A DNA stretch of 64,000 nucleotides from Polaromonas sp. CF318. Lineage in GTDB: Bacteria; Pseudomonadota; Gammaproteobacteria; Burkholderiales; Burkholderiaceae_C. A model generated the notes under the pieces. The model was not told where the DNA came from. It saw nothing but the letters and a program-made list of their open reading frames with translations, and ran no database searches. Shown here piece by piece: positions 25,755-35,190 of the stretch (positions are counted from its first letter, which is position 1; the number at the start of each line of letters is the position of its first letter). The DNA is taken from positions 1-64,000 of the forward strand of contig NZ_AKIV01000135.1 in assembly GCF_000282655.1 (NCBI RefSeq), given 5' to 3'. The position numbers and the translations under genes are program-made.

Positions 25755-27434
25755 TCAGAACGTGCGGGAAGCGGTGAAGGAAACGTAGTTGCGGTCTTTC
25801 AGGCTTTGGCCATAGGACAGCATGCGGGTGGGCGTGCTCGGGTCGGTGACGGTCAAGGTGTTTTCCTTGCCGAAGAAGGCCGTGTAGTTCAGCGCGAAAT
25901 TCCAGGCGTTCTGGTACTTGCCCTTGATGCCTATGCTCACGTCGCCCGCCTTGCTGGCGCCGCCGGCGAAGTTGATGACGGCCGAGGAGCGGCCGCCGAA
26001 GTTGTAGCCCAGGCTCAGCGGGATGGACAGGTCCAGGCCGGGCAGCACCTGGAAGTACTGCGGTTCAAAAATCATGCGAAACGCCGCCGCGTCGCGCGTG
26101 GCATTCGGGTCCAGCCCGCCGAAGCCGACGGCGCTCGGGTTCTTCGTCACGCTCAGCAGCCGGTTCCAGGCGAGTTCCGCCACCAGGGCGCCGCCGTCCC
26201 ACAGGCTGGACTTGTTGAGCACATAAATACCCGAGAGGTTGATGTGCGCCGTCCTGCCGGTGGCATAGCAGGGGTTGGCGGCCGAGCCGTCGCAGTTGGC
26301 CGGCGGCATGAAGGGCGCGCCGCCCAGCACGGCCGGGTCGCTGGCCAGCGGCGCATTGCTGCGCAGCGAGCCTTCGAGCGCCCAGTTGAGCTGGCCGATC
26401 GACGAGGTGACGCTGGCGCCCACGGTCTTGATGCCCTTGGCATAGACGTTGTGCACATTGCCGTTGATCAGGTCGAACACCGGGACGGCCGGGGTCTTGT
26501 CGTTGTAGCGCGCCGCGTACAGGCCGAACTCATAGTTGCTGCCGGCCGGGGCCCAGCGCAGCTGCGCGCCGAACTGGCCGCTGTCGCCCGGCTTCTGGTC
26601 GCGGCTGGTGTCGGTGGGCAGCACCGGCCCGCCCAGGTAGACGCGGCCGCCGCCTATGTAGTCCTGGTTGGAGAAATAGCTGCCGACCCCGGGGATCTTG
26701 CTGGGCCGCCACTTGAGCTGGTAGTAGCCGCCAAGCGTCAGGCCTTCGGCCACCTGCAGCGTGCCCGAGATCTGCTCCACCGGCAGCAGCACTTCCTTGA
26801 ACTGCCAGTTCGGCACCGAGACGATTTTGGCGATGTCCACCGGGCCTTGCGCGTTGGCGATGCCGTTCTGGCCGAAGAACACGCTCTCGCCGTACTGCAG
26901 CGCGTGTTTGCCCACGCGTATCGAGGCCGGCATGCTGCCTATCGATCCCTTGCCCCAGACAAAGGCATCGAGGAATTCGTCGCCGCGGCCATGCTGGTCC
27001 CGGGTCGCGGGCACGAACTGGTTGGCGGGCTGGCCGGCGAAGTTGCTGACGCCGGCCGTGCCGTCGTTGGCATTGGCGCGCAGGTACTGCGAGTCGTACC
27101 AGGCCGAGTGGCTGATGCGCAGGCCCCAGTTGCTGCGGCTGTAGTCGAACTCGGTCAGCAGGTCGGCGCGGTTGGAGATCAGGCCCTTCTTGAAGTTGAG
27201 GTCGCCGTCGTTCTCGTTGGTCACGCCGCCGTCGCCGCGGGCGGCGGGCGAGGTCAGCAGCGCCGACGGATCCTTGAGCCGCCAGGCCAGGCTGTATTTG
27301 GGCGTGAAGTCCAGCCGGATCTTGGTGTCCGGGTCGGCGGATTCCAGCTCAAAGGCATGGGCCGGCAGCACGCAGGCCAGGCTGCAGCTCAGCGCCAGCG
27401 TGCTGAGCCGGAAGGGGGTGAATAACTTGGTCAT
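25755..27434 (-). CDS. DUF1302 outer-membrane protein
   Basis: A 559-aa protein with a clear signal peptide (ending AHA at about residue 27) followed by FELESADPDTKIRLDFTPKYSLAWR, the standard DUF1302 opening. Alternating aromatic or hydrophobic strands and a terminal Phe (SFTASRTF) fit a beta-barrel inserted by BAM. ATG 27434 has GAGGAGAC upstream; the longer ORF in this frame is an artefact. DUF1302 proteins accompany DUF1329 and RND genes in loci for hydrophobic substrates. It probably forms the outer membrane passage. Confidence 0.88.
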   Translation of the reverse strand: MTKLFTPFRLSTLALSCSLACVLPAHAFELESADPDTKIRLDFTPKYSLAWRLKDPSALLTSPAARGDGGVTNENDGDLNFKKGLISNRADLLTEFDYSRSNWGLRISHSAWYDSQYLRANANDGTAGVSNFAGQPANQFVPATRDQHGRGDEFLDAFVWGKGSIGSMPASIRVGKHALQYGESVFFGQNGIANAQGPVDIAKIVSVPNWQFKEVLLPVEQISGTLQVAEGLTLGGYYQLKWRPSKIPGVGSYFSNQDYIGGGRVYLGGPVLPTDTSRDQKPGDSGQFGAQLRWAPAGSNYEFGLYAARYNDKTPAVPVFDLINGNVHNVYAKGIKTVGASVTSSIGQLNWALEGSLRSNAPLASDPAVLGGAPFMPPANCDGSAANPCYATGRTAHINLSGIYVLNKSSLWDGGALVAELAWNRLLSVTKNPSAVGFGGLDPNATRDAAAFRMIFEPQYFQVLPGLDLSIPLSLGYNFGGRSSAVINFAGGASKAGDVSIGIKGKYQNAWNFALNYTAFFGKENTLTVTDPSTPTRMLSYGQSLKDRNYVSFTASRTF

Positions 27435-27513
27435 GGTTTTGTCTCCTCGTGGGGTGTCGTTGTGGTCGTTGCTGCGGATGCCCTCGCACCCGCCGTGTGC
27501 GTGTCGGATGTCG

Positions 27514-28281
27514 TCAGATATAGGTCGAGGCCAGGCCGCCGTCGACGGGAATGTTGGCGCCGCTGACCCAGCGCGCGGCGTCGCCGCACAGCCAGGCCAC
27601 CACGGGGGCGATCTCGTCGGCAAAGCCGGGGCGCAGCATGCGGTGGGCATCGGCCTGCACGCGCTCCTGGCCCAGCATGGCCACGAAGTCACCCAGGATG
27701 GGCGTGAATACCGGGCCGGGTGCCACGCAGTTCATGCGCACACCCTTGCCCAGGAACCACTCCTGCGACTGCACGGCGTTCCAGACGATCAACGCTTCCT
27801 TGAAGTACTGGTAGCAGGTCGCCTGCGGCACCGGGTGGGCGCGCAACCATGCGGCGCCGGCCTCAAAGCCCTTGGCTGCCGCGAGTTCCTTGTGCAGGGC
27901 CAGGCGTTGCGGCCATTCGGCGCCCAGGATGGAGGCCACGTTGACGATGCTGCCGCCGCGCGGCATGCGCGCCAGCACTTTTTCGGTCAAATGCCTCAGG
28001 CCCAGGTAGTTCACGCGGGCCACCAGCTCGCCCTCGGCCGTGCCCGGCACGCCGGCGATGTTGCACAGCGCATCGACCTGGGCCGGCAGCTGGGCCACGG
28101 CCGCGTCTATGGCCTCGGCGGTGCCGAGGTCGGCCTTGATGAAGCCGTCCAGCGTGAGGCTGGGGTCGTTGCGGTCCATGCCTATGACCCGGGCGCCCTG
28201 GAAGCGCGCCAGCCTGGCGGTTTCGGCGCCTATGCCCGACGAAGTGCCGGTGATGACGATGGTTTTGCCTTGCAGGCTCAT
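27514..28281 (-). CDS. SDR-family alcohol dehydrogenase (coniferyl-alcohol-dehydrogenase-like)
   Basis: A 255-aa short-chain dehydrogenase with cofactor motif TGTSSGIG (12-19), a DADL-like acidic segment KADLG, NIAG, catalytic Ser in NVASILG and the YxxxK pair in CYQYFKEALIVW. The latter stretch, the length and the PGPVFTPILGDF segment resemble CalA coniferyl alcohol dehydrogenase and 3-alpha-hydroxysteroid dehydrogenase/carbonyl reductase of pseudomonads and comamonads. Next to an aldehyde dehydrogenase it fits the first step of alcohol to aldehyde to acid oxidation. The true substrate, aromatic or steroid-like, is not decided by sequence. Confidence 0.82.
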   Translation of the reverse strand: MSLQGKTIVITGTSSGIGAETARLARFQGARVIGMDRNDPSLTLDGFIKADLGTAEAIDAAVAQLPAQVDALCNIAGVPGTAEGELVARVNYLGLRHLTEKVLARMPRGGSIVNVASILGAEWPQRLALHKELAAAKGFEAGAAWLRAHPVPQATCYQYFKEALIVWNAVQSQEWFLGKGVRMNCVAPGPVFTPILGDFVAMLGQERVQADAHRMLRPGFADEIAPVVAWLCGDAARWVSGANIPVDGGLASTYI

Positions 28282-28351
28282 AAGGCCTCCGGGGTGTGGG
28301 GATTCATGAAGCGCTCCTTGAAGTGGTGAAGTCGTGGGCTGAAGGCCCGAT

Positions 28352-29806
28352 TCAGAACGGGAACATGGGCGCGGTGTCCTTGATGGTCATCCACTGCCAC
28401 TGCGTGTATTCCTCCCAGTCGGCCGGGCCGCCCACGCTGGTGCCGTTGCCCGCGATGCCGGGGCCGCCGAAGGGGTTGACGCAGTCGTCGTTGACGGTCT
28501 GGTCGTTGATGTGGACCATGCCGGCCTTGAGCTGCTGGCCCACCGCCATGGCGCGGCCCACGGAGCGCGAAATGACGGCGCAGGCCAGGCTGCCGGTGTT
28601 GTTGTTGGCCAGCGCCACCGCCTCCTCGTCGCTGCCGAAGGTGATGATGTTGGCCACCGGGCCGAAGGTTTCCTCGTCGAACACGCGCATGCCGGGCTTC
28701 ACGCCCGACAGCACCGTCGGCTTGTAGAACAGGCCGTCATGGGTGCCGCCGGCTTCGAGCTTCGCACCGGCCTTGATGCTGTCCTGCACGATGGCATGCA
28801 CGCGGTCGCGCTGGCGCGCGTCGATCAGCGGCCCGAGCGCGACCTGGCCGGTGGCGCCGTCGCCGACCGGCAGGTGCGTGGCCTTGGCGACCAGGCGCTG
28901 CAGCAAGGGCGCGGCGATGCTGTGGTGCACCAGGATGCGGTTGGCGGCCATGCAGATCTGGCCCTGGTGCAGGTAGGCGGCCCAGGCCGCGTTGCTCGCG
29001 GCGATGTCCAGGTCGGCGTCGTCCAGGATGATCAGCGAGTTCGCGCCGCCCAGCTCCAGCGACACCTTTTTCAGGTGCTTGCCCGCGAGTTCGCCGATAC
29101 GCCTGCCCACGGCGGGTGAGCCGGTGAAGGCGATCATGGGCACCAGCGGGTCGGTCACCAAAGCCTCGCCGGCCTCGGCGTCGCCGGGCAACACATGCAG
29201 CAAATCCTTGGGCAGGCCCGCCTCCGCAAAAATGCGCGCGATCATCAGGCCGCCGGTCACCGGCGTGCGGGTGTCGGGCTTGATCACCACGGCATTGCCC
29301 GCGGCCAGCGCCGGCGCCACGGCGCGCAGCGTCAGGATCAGCGGAAAGTTGAAGGGCGAGATCACGCCCACCACGCCGTGCGGCATGCGGCGGGCAATGC
29401 TGGTGCGCCCCGGCACGCTGGGCAGCACATGGCCCTGGGGCTGCAGCGGCATGGCCGCGGCCAGGTGGCAGATCGTGATGGCCTCGCGGATTTCGTGCTG
29501 GCCCTTGGGCAGGATGCCGCCGGTTTCGCGGGTGGCATACAGCGCGAGCTCGTCGAAGTGCTGCTGGAACAGCGCGCCGGCGCGGCGAAAGACCTCGGCC
29601 TTCTCGCGCGGGGGCAGGGCGGCCCAGGGCTTTTGCGCGCCGGCCGCCGCCCGCGTGGCCGCTGCCACATCCGCCGCGTTGGCGATGCCCACGGTGCACA
29701 TCACTTTTCCGGTTGCGGGCTCGACCACCTCACGCTTGCCGCCGCCCAGCGGCGCGCTCGCCAGCGCGGAAAAATCCAGAAATGCCTTCGCGTCGGATAC
29801 ACCCAT
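28352..29806 (-). CDS. Aldehyde dehydrogenase (benzaldehyde/aryl-aldehyde type)
   Basis: A 484-aa NAD(P)-dependent aldehyde dehydrogenase: ISPFNFPLILTLRAVAPALAAGNAVVIKPD, FTGSPAVGRRIGE, catalytic Glu in LELGGANS, catalytic Cys in QGQICMAANR, and EETFGPVANI. The C-terminal VHINDQTVNDDCVNPFGGPG is typical of benzaldehyde and vanillin dehydrogenases (XylC/Vdh-like). It is the first gene of the minus-strand operon behind the sigma-54 promoter at 29869-29883 and divergent from a XylR-type activator. It converts an aldehyde, probably from the SDR gene product, to the acid. Confidence 0.9.
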   Translation of the reverse strand: MGVSDAKAFLDFSALASAPLGGGKREVVEPATGKVMCTVGIANAADVAAATRAAAGAQKPWAALPPREKAEVFRRAGALFQQHFDELALYATRETGGILPKGQHEIREAITICHLAAAMPLQPQGHVLPSVPGRTSIARRMPHGVVGVISPFNFPLILTLRAVAPALAAGNAVVIKPDTRTPVTGGLMIARIFAEAGLPKDLLHVLPGDAEAGEALVTDPLVPMIAFTGSPAVGRRIGELAGKHLKKVSLELGGANSLIILDDADLDIAASNAAWAAYLHQGQICMAANRILVHHSIAAPLLQRLVAKATHLPVGDGATGQVALGPLIDARQRDRVHAIVQDSIKAGAKLEAGGTHDGLFYKPTVLSGVKPGMRVFDEETFGPVANIITFGSDEEAVALANNNTGSLACAVISRSVGRAMAVGQQLKAGMVHINDQTVNDDCVNPFGGPGIAGNGTSVGGPADWEEYTQWQWMTIKDTAPMFPF

Positions 29807-29868
29807 TTGCTTTTGTCCTCACGGTTGTTTGATCAGCTCGCCACATCGGCGCGTCGTGCTGCTGTATC

Positions 29869-29883
29869 GCAATGCATGTACCA
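29869..29883 (-). promoter_or_regulatory. Candidate sigma-54 (-24/-12) promoter of the dehydrogenase-RND operon
   Basis: On the minus strand TGGTACATGCATTGC matches the consensus TGGCACG-N4-TTGC with GG and GC exactly 12 bp apart; only two consensus positions differ. The predicted start is near 29858, about 50 bp before the aldehyde dehydrogenase ATG. The divergent gene encodes a sigma-54-dependent activator, which supports use. Confidence 0.72.
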
Positions 29884-30000
29884 GCGCGGCGCGCCAGGCC
29901 CCGCCCGGGGCGCTGCGCCGGGCGTTTTTTCGCTGGGAAAACCGGGACATACCCTAGGTCCGATTGCTGCGGCGCAGCACATGGAAAGCACTGAGGGTTT

Positions 30001-30050
30001 TTTGATCAAATAGTTATAAAGTAAAACTACTTTTTCACCATTTGATCAAT
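30001..30050. promoter_or_regulatory. Paired enhancer-like sites (UAS) for the XylR-type activator
   Basis: The palindrome TTTGATCAAA (30001-30010) and near-palindrome TTTGATCAAT (30041-30050) have centres exactly 40 bp apart, about four helical turns. They lie roughly 135-190 bp upstream of the predicted sigma-54 start on the minus strand, the usual distance for XylR/DmpR enhancer sites, whose known sites carry TTGATCAA-type dyads. They also lie just before the activator ATG, which would allow autoregulation. Binding is inferred. Confidence 0.65.
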
Positions 30051-30064
30051 CAAGGACCAACGCC

Positions 30065-31867
30065 ATGGGTGTCTCCGACCGCATTTCCCTGGCCGAGGTG
30101 GCCCGGGCCACCGGCGTCGCGCTGGGCAGCTTCGACAGCGCGTCGGTGGCCAAGGCCATGGGCGGTTTTGCCAGCACCCACATAGGCGGCGACACGCACC
30201 CGACGATCGCGGACATCAGCGAATGCCTGTTCTTCTCGCCGGGCGATGGGCGCATCTGGCTGCAGGACCAGCGCATGGTGTTGCTGCACACCGAGGCGCT
30301 GGGCGCCATGCGCCGCGAGATGGTCGACAGCATGGGCATTGAAAAGGCGCGCGGCCTGTTCACCCGCGCCGGTTATGTCAGCGGCGCCCGCGATGCCCAG
30401 CTGGTGCGCAAGCACTGGCCCGACGCCGATCCGCCGGCGGCGGCCATGGCCGGCACGCGCCTGCATGCGCTCGAAGGCGTGGTCAAGGTGGAGCTGGTCA
30501 GCGTGACCTACGACCCCGACACCAGCGGCTACGAGGGCGAATTCATCTGGCACAACTCCAGCGAGGACGACGAACACATCGCCGCCTACGGCATAGGCGG
30601 CTCGCCGGCCTGCTGGATGCAGGTGGGTTACGCCACTGGCTACGTCAGCACGCTGTTCGGCCGCCTGATCGTGTTCCGCGAAACCATGTGCCGCTCCATG
30701 GGCCAGGCGCAGTGCCGGGTGGTCGGCAAGTCCGCCGACAAGTGGGACAACATCGAGGAGGACATGCGCTACCTGAACGCCAGGGAGTTTGTCGACACCG
30801 CGGCCTATGCGCGCAGCGAAGCGGGCCCGGCCGACCTGGCGCCCAGCGAGGCGGCGGCCGGCGACGCGATGGTGGGGGCCTCATCGGCCTTCAACGCGGC
30901 CTGCCACCAGTTAAGCCGCGTGGCGCGCACCTCGGCCACCGTGCTGTTCACGGGCGAGTCCGGCGTGGGCAAGGAAAAATTCGCCAGCATGCTGCACAGG
31001 ATCAGCCCGCGCAAGGACCAGCCTTTCATCGCCGTGAACTGCGCGGCCATTCCGGAAACCTTGATCGAGTCCGAGCTCTTCGGCGTGGAGCGCGGCGCCT
31101 ATACCGGGGCCAGCCATTCGCGGCCGGGCCGCTTTGAGCGCGCCAGCGGCGGCACCCTGTTCCTCGACGAAATCGGCATGCTGAGCTTTGTGGCTCAGGG
31201 CAAGCTGCTGCGCGCCTTGCAGGAGGGCGAGGTCGAGCGCGTGGGCGGCACGCGCGGCATCGCGGTGGATGTGCGTGTGGTGGCCGCCACCAATGAGGAC
31301 CTGCGCCTGGCCGTGCGCGAGGGCCGCTTTCGCGAGGACCTGTTCTTCCGGCTCAATGTGTTTCCCATCCACCTGCCGCCACTGCGCGAGCGGCGCGACG
31401 ACATTCCGCTGCTGATGAACCATTTCCTCAACCACTACCGGCGCAAGCACGGTTGCAACACCGGCGGCTTCACGCAGGCCTCGGTGCGCACCCTGCTGAA
31501 CTACGACTTTCCCGGCAACATCCGCGAACTGCAAAACCTGATTGAGCGCGCCGTGATCATGGCCGATGCCGACGGCCTGATCGACGTGCACCATTTGTTC
31601 ACCGGCGGTGAAACCCTGAGTGCCGAGGTTATGACCTTGCGCATGCAGGGCAGCTCGGGCACGCTGAACTTCGAGGGCGTGCCGGCCTGCGCAAACCCCG
31701 TGCTGGCGGGCGCCACCGCCTCGCCGCAATCCCTGGAGCAAACCGAGCGCGACACGCTGGAGCGCGCCATCTCCGCCTGCCAGGGCAACCTCTCGGCGGC
31801 GGCGCGGCGGCTGGGCACCACACGCGCCAAGCTGGCCTACCGGGCCAGAAAGCACAGCCTGATCTGA
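30065..31867 (+). CDS. XylR/DmpR-type sigma-54-dependent activator
   Basis: A 600-aa regulator with an N-terminal XylR_N signal domain (about 25-120), a V4R domain (about 135-200, ending [18 protein letters not shown]), an AAA+ domain with Walker A GESGVGKE (297 on), the sigma-54 contact loop GAYTGA (344-349; Tyr replaces the usual Phe) and Walker [10 protein letters not shown] (about 363), and a Fis-type helix-turn-helix at the C-terminus ([23 protein letters not shown]). Family members bind aromatic effectors directly through the N-terminal domain. It is divergent from the dehydrogenase-DUF1302-RND operon with a -24/-12 promoter, so it very probably induces it. Confidence 0.93.
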   Translation: MGVSDRISLAEVARATGVALGSFDSASVAKAMGGFASTHIGGDTHPTIADISECLFFSPGDGRIWLQDQRMVLLHTEALGAMRREMVDSMGIEKARGLFTRAGYVSGARDAQLVRKHWPDADPPAAAMAGTRLHALEGVVKVELVSVTYDPDTSGYEGEFIWHNSSEDDEHIAAYGIGGSPACWMQVGYATGYVSTLFGRLIVFRETMCRSMGQAQCRVVGKSADKWDNIEEDMRYLNAREFVDTAAYARSEAGPADLAPSEAAAGDAMVGASSAFNAACHQLSRVARTSATVLFTGESGVGKEKFASMLHRISPRKDQPFIAVNCAAIPETLIESELFGVERGAYTGASHSRPGRFERASGGTLFLDEIGMLSFVAQGKLLRALQEGEVERVGGTRGIAVDVRVVAATNEDLRLAVREGRFREDLFFRLNVFPIHLPPLRERRDDIPLLMNHFLNHYRRKHGCNTGGFTQASVRTLLNYDFPGNIRELQNLIERAVIMADADGLIDVHHLFTGGETLSAEVMTLRMQGSSGTLNFEGVPACANPVLAGATASPQSLEQTERDTLERAISACQGNLSAAARRLGTTRAKLAYRARKHSLI

Positions 31868-31876
31868 GAACAGCTT

Positions 31877-32509
31877 CTAGGCCGTCGCCGGCGCCAGCGC
31901 CCCCAGGTAGGCCCTGACCTTCTCGTCGCGCGCCAGCGTATCGAAGTCAGGCGCTTCGCTGACCACGCCCTTCTGCACAAAGATAAAGCGCTCGCAGCAT
32001 TGCCGCAGGATGTCCACGTGGTAGGACTCGTTGGGGTGCAGGCATAAAAACACCAGCCGGCCGTTGGCCTTGAGTCGAGCAAAGAAGTCCAGCATAAAGC
32101 CGATGTAGCCGTCCTGCGTGTTGAACTGCGGTTCGTCGAACAGATGCACCAGCGGCGAATCGCTGTGCGCGTGCGCCAGCATGAAGTCGGGCCTGGTCTT
32201 TTGAAACGAGCGCACCTGGTAGGACTGGTGGTAGTGGATGGCCAGCCGGTCGCGCTCGCGCGTGCGCACCTGGTGGATGTCCTGGCCGTTCACCAGCACG
32301 CGGCCCGCGCTGGGCAAGTTGCTGCCGGTGATCAGCTCGAACAGCGTGGTCTTGCCCGAGCCGTTGGGGCCCATGACGCCGACCACGCAGGGCTTGTGCA
32401 CCTCGAAGTCGGCGTTCAATGAAAAGGTCGTGGTCTTGCGGATGAGGCCGCGCTGGTATTGCTTGGCGAGGTTCTCGACGCGTAACAGTGGATGGAGTGG
32501 ATGGCTCAT
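31877..32509 (-). CDS. Atypical ABC ATPase lacking the signature region
   Basis: A 210-aa ATP-binding cassette protein with Walker A GPNGSGKTT (47-55), Q-loop region HYHQSYQVR (93-100), Walker B with catalytic Glu LVHLFDEP (120-127) and H-loop LCLHPNES (His158). Only 73 residues separate the Walker A Lys from the Walker B Glu, against roughly 115-120 in the LivG and LivF proteins next to it, and no LSGGQ-like motif is present, so most of the helical subdomain is missing. The frame is intact. The start at 32509 lies 5 bp after the livF stop, so it is the last gene of the livMGF operon. It could be a regulatory or non-canonical ATPase. Confidence 0.8.
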   Translation of the reverse strand: MSHPLHPLLRVENLAKQYQRGLIRKTTTFSLNADFEVHKPCVVGVMGPNGSGKTTLFELITGSNLPSAGRVLVNGQDIHQVRTRERDRLAIHYHQSYQVRSFQKTRPDFMLAHAHSDSPLVHLFDEPQFNTQDGYIGFMLDFFARLKANGRLVFLCLHPNESYHVDILRQCCERFIFVQKGVVSEAPDFDTLARDEKVRAYLGALAPATA

Positions 32510-32514
32510 GCGGG

Positions 32515-33257
<743 letters not shown>

Positions 33258-33261
<4 letters not shown>

Positions 33262-34001
33262 GCCAGGGCTCCCAGGTTGGAGCGGCGCACCCATTCGTTC
33301 TGTTTCAGGGCATCGGGCGTGCCCTGGCTGATGACCTGGCCCCAATGGATGACCGAGATCTGGTCGGCGAGCTTGAAGAGGAAGTTCATGTCGTGTTCGA
33401 TGATCACAATGGTCAGCTGGCGCTTGAGTTCTTTCACCAGCTCCATTAGCCGCGCCGTGCCTTCGGCGCCCAGGCCGGCAGTAGGCTCGTCGAGGAACAG
33501 CATGCGCGGCTCGGCCGCCAGTGCCACGCCGATCTCCAGCGCGCGGCGCTCGCCGTAAGACAGGCTGCTGGCCAGCGTGCGCTCCTTGCCCTTGAGGCCC
33601 ACGCGTTCGAGAATCGCGGCGGCCAGTTGTTGCGCCGTGTCGTCGGCGCCCAGGTCGCGCCAGGGGTTGAAGCCCTGACTGCGCACATGTGGCGTGGCCA
33701 CCAGCACGTTGTCGAGGGCGGTGTAGCTGTCGAACAAATTCATGATCTGGAAGGAGCGCGACACGCCCTTGCGCGCGATCTCGCGCGGCGAAAGGCCGGT
33801 GATGTCCTCGCCGGCAAAGGTCACGCGGCCGCGGTCGGGCTTGTAGCGGCCCGTCAGCACGTTGAAGCAGGTGGTCTTGCCCGCGCCGTTGGGGCCCATG
33901 ATGCCGTTCAGCTGGCCTTCCTCGAAGCTGAGCGTGATGTCTTGCAGCACCACCTGGGCGCCGAAACGTTTGGACAGGCCGCTGGCCTCAAAGAGCTTCA
34001 C
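33258..34001 (-). CDS. livG: Branched-chain-type ABC transporter ATPase LivG
   Basis: A 247-aa ATPase with Walker A MGPNGAGKTT, VSRSFQIMNLFDSYTALDNV, signature SLSYGERRALEIGVAL, Walker B MLFLDEPTAGLG and H-loop VIIEHDMNF. It starts at GTG (34001), overlapping the livM stop (GTGA), with GGGAGG 8 bp upstream; longer in-frame extensions lie inside livM. It pairs with LivF. Confidence 0.92.
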
Positions 34002-35011
34002 AGCGCACCTCCCGCGGGAGCCGGCTTGGCGGCGATCGCGCGGCGCGGCCTGGCCTTCCAGGCTTGCCATGCGCCGGCAATACCTTCGGGCTTGAACAGC
34101 ACCATGGCCATAAAGACCAGGCCGTACCAGAGCAGCCAGGTCTCGGTGTAGGCGCCCAGCAGGTCGCGTGCCAGGATAAAAAAGGTGGCGCCTATGACAG
34201 GGCCCCAGAAGCTCACCAGGCCGCCACCTATCAGCACCATCATCACGACAAAGCCCGAGTTGTGCAGGCTCATGACGTTGGGGTAGGCCGACTGCTGCGC
34301 CATGGCGAACAGCGCGCCGGCCAGACCGGCCACCGCGGTGGACAGTGTGAAGGCCAGCCATTTGTAGAGCCAGACGTTGTAGCCCACAAAGGCCGCGCGT
34401 GTCTCGTTCTGCTTGATGGCGCTGAAGATGCGGCCCAGCGGCGAATGGATCAACCGCCACAGCCCCAGCAGCACCAGCGCGAACAGAGCCAGACAAAAGA
34501 AGAAGAGGGCGTTGTTGCCCGACAGGTTGAAGGACACAAAACCGAAATCGGCCGGCAGGCGCTTGATGTTGAGCAGCCCGTCCTCACCACCAGTGACGGT
34601 GTGCCATTTGTTGGCGATGAACCAGAACACCTGGCCGAAGGCGATGGTGAGCAGCGCGTAATAAATGCCGCGCCGGTGCGAGATAAACAGCGCCACCAGC
34701 GCGCCCAGCGCCGCCGTGACCAGCACCGCGCCGGCCAGGTCGAACCACAGGTTGGGCCAGACCCTGAGCTGCAGCAGGCCGAAGGCGTAGGCGCCCGTGC
34801 CGAAAAAAGCGCCGTGCCCGAAGGAGGGCAGGCCGGTGAAGCCCAGCAGCAGGTTGTAGCCCAGCGCGAACAGCACCCAGATCATGATTTCCAGGGCCAG
34901 GTATTGGTAGAGCCCGACGCGGCCCACCCACAGCGGCGTGGACAGCAGCACCAGCAGCGTGGCGAGCATCGGCAAGGGAATCAGCGGCGCGCGGCCGGAA
35001 GCGAGTTGCAT
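33998..35011 (-). CDS. livM: Branched-chain-type ABC transporter permease LivM
   Basis: A 337-aa membrane protein with about nine to ten hydrophobic helices and LivM signatures: LGYNLLLGFTGLPSFGHGAFFGTGAYAFGLL near the N-terminus and the cytoplasmic EAA-like segment SPLGRIFSAIKQNETRAAFVGYNVWLYKWLAF. It is the first gene of livM-livG-livF-ATPase on the minus strand, divergent from the RpiR regulator. The partner permease livH and the binding protein are in the opposite-strand operon. Confidence 0.93.
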   Translation of the reverse strand: MQLASGRAPLIPLPMLATLLVLLSTPLWVGRVGLYQYLALEIMIWVLFALGYNLLLGFTGLPSFGHGAFFGTGAYAFGLLQLRVWPNLWFDLAGAVLVTAALGALVALFISHRRGIYYALLTIAFGQVFWFIANKWHTVTGGEDGLLNIKRLPADFGFVSFNLSGNNALFFFCLALFALVLLGLWRLIHSPLGRIFSAIKQNETRAAFVGYNVWLYKWLAFTLSTAVAGLAGALFAMAQQSAYPNVMSLHNSGFVVMMVLIGGGLVSFWGPVIGATFFILARDLLGAYTETWLLWYGLVFMAMVLFKPEGIAGAWQAWKARPRRAIAAKPAPAGGAL

Positions 35012-35089
35012 GGGGACCTTGTCTCTCTTGGGTTTTTCTTGGAGGAAGGGAAAACGAAAAAGCGTTCAAAAAAAGAAGCTGGACAAAAC

Positions 35090-35136
35090 AGAATATAAAT
35101 TCTATTATTTAAATACGCAAGAACATTTATTCTAAT
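35090..35136. promoter_or_regulatory. Tandem operator pair between livM and rpiR operons
   Basis: Two copies of a 17-bp near-palindrome, AGAATATAAATTCTATT (35090-35106) and AGAACATTTATTCTAAT (35120-35136), have 13 of 17 positions identical and starts exactly 30 bp apart. They lie 79 bp upstream of livM and 55 bp upstream of the RpiR start, in an AT-rich divergent promoter region. Probable sites for the RpiR protein; inference. Confidence 0.62.
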
Positions 35137-35190
35137 TTGACGCGATGCGAGCCGGCCCGGCCCATCGCATTCCCGAGGCGGCAAGGACCC

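Noticed and set aside
29830-29835. Third TGATCA site in the aldehyde dehydrogenase leader
   Set aside because: It lies downstream of the predicted sigma-54 start and lacks the TTT/AAA flanks on one side, so I did not count it as an enhancer site; it is explained by the inverted duplication of the start regions.
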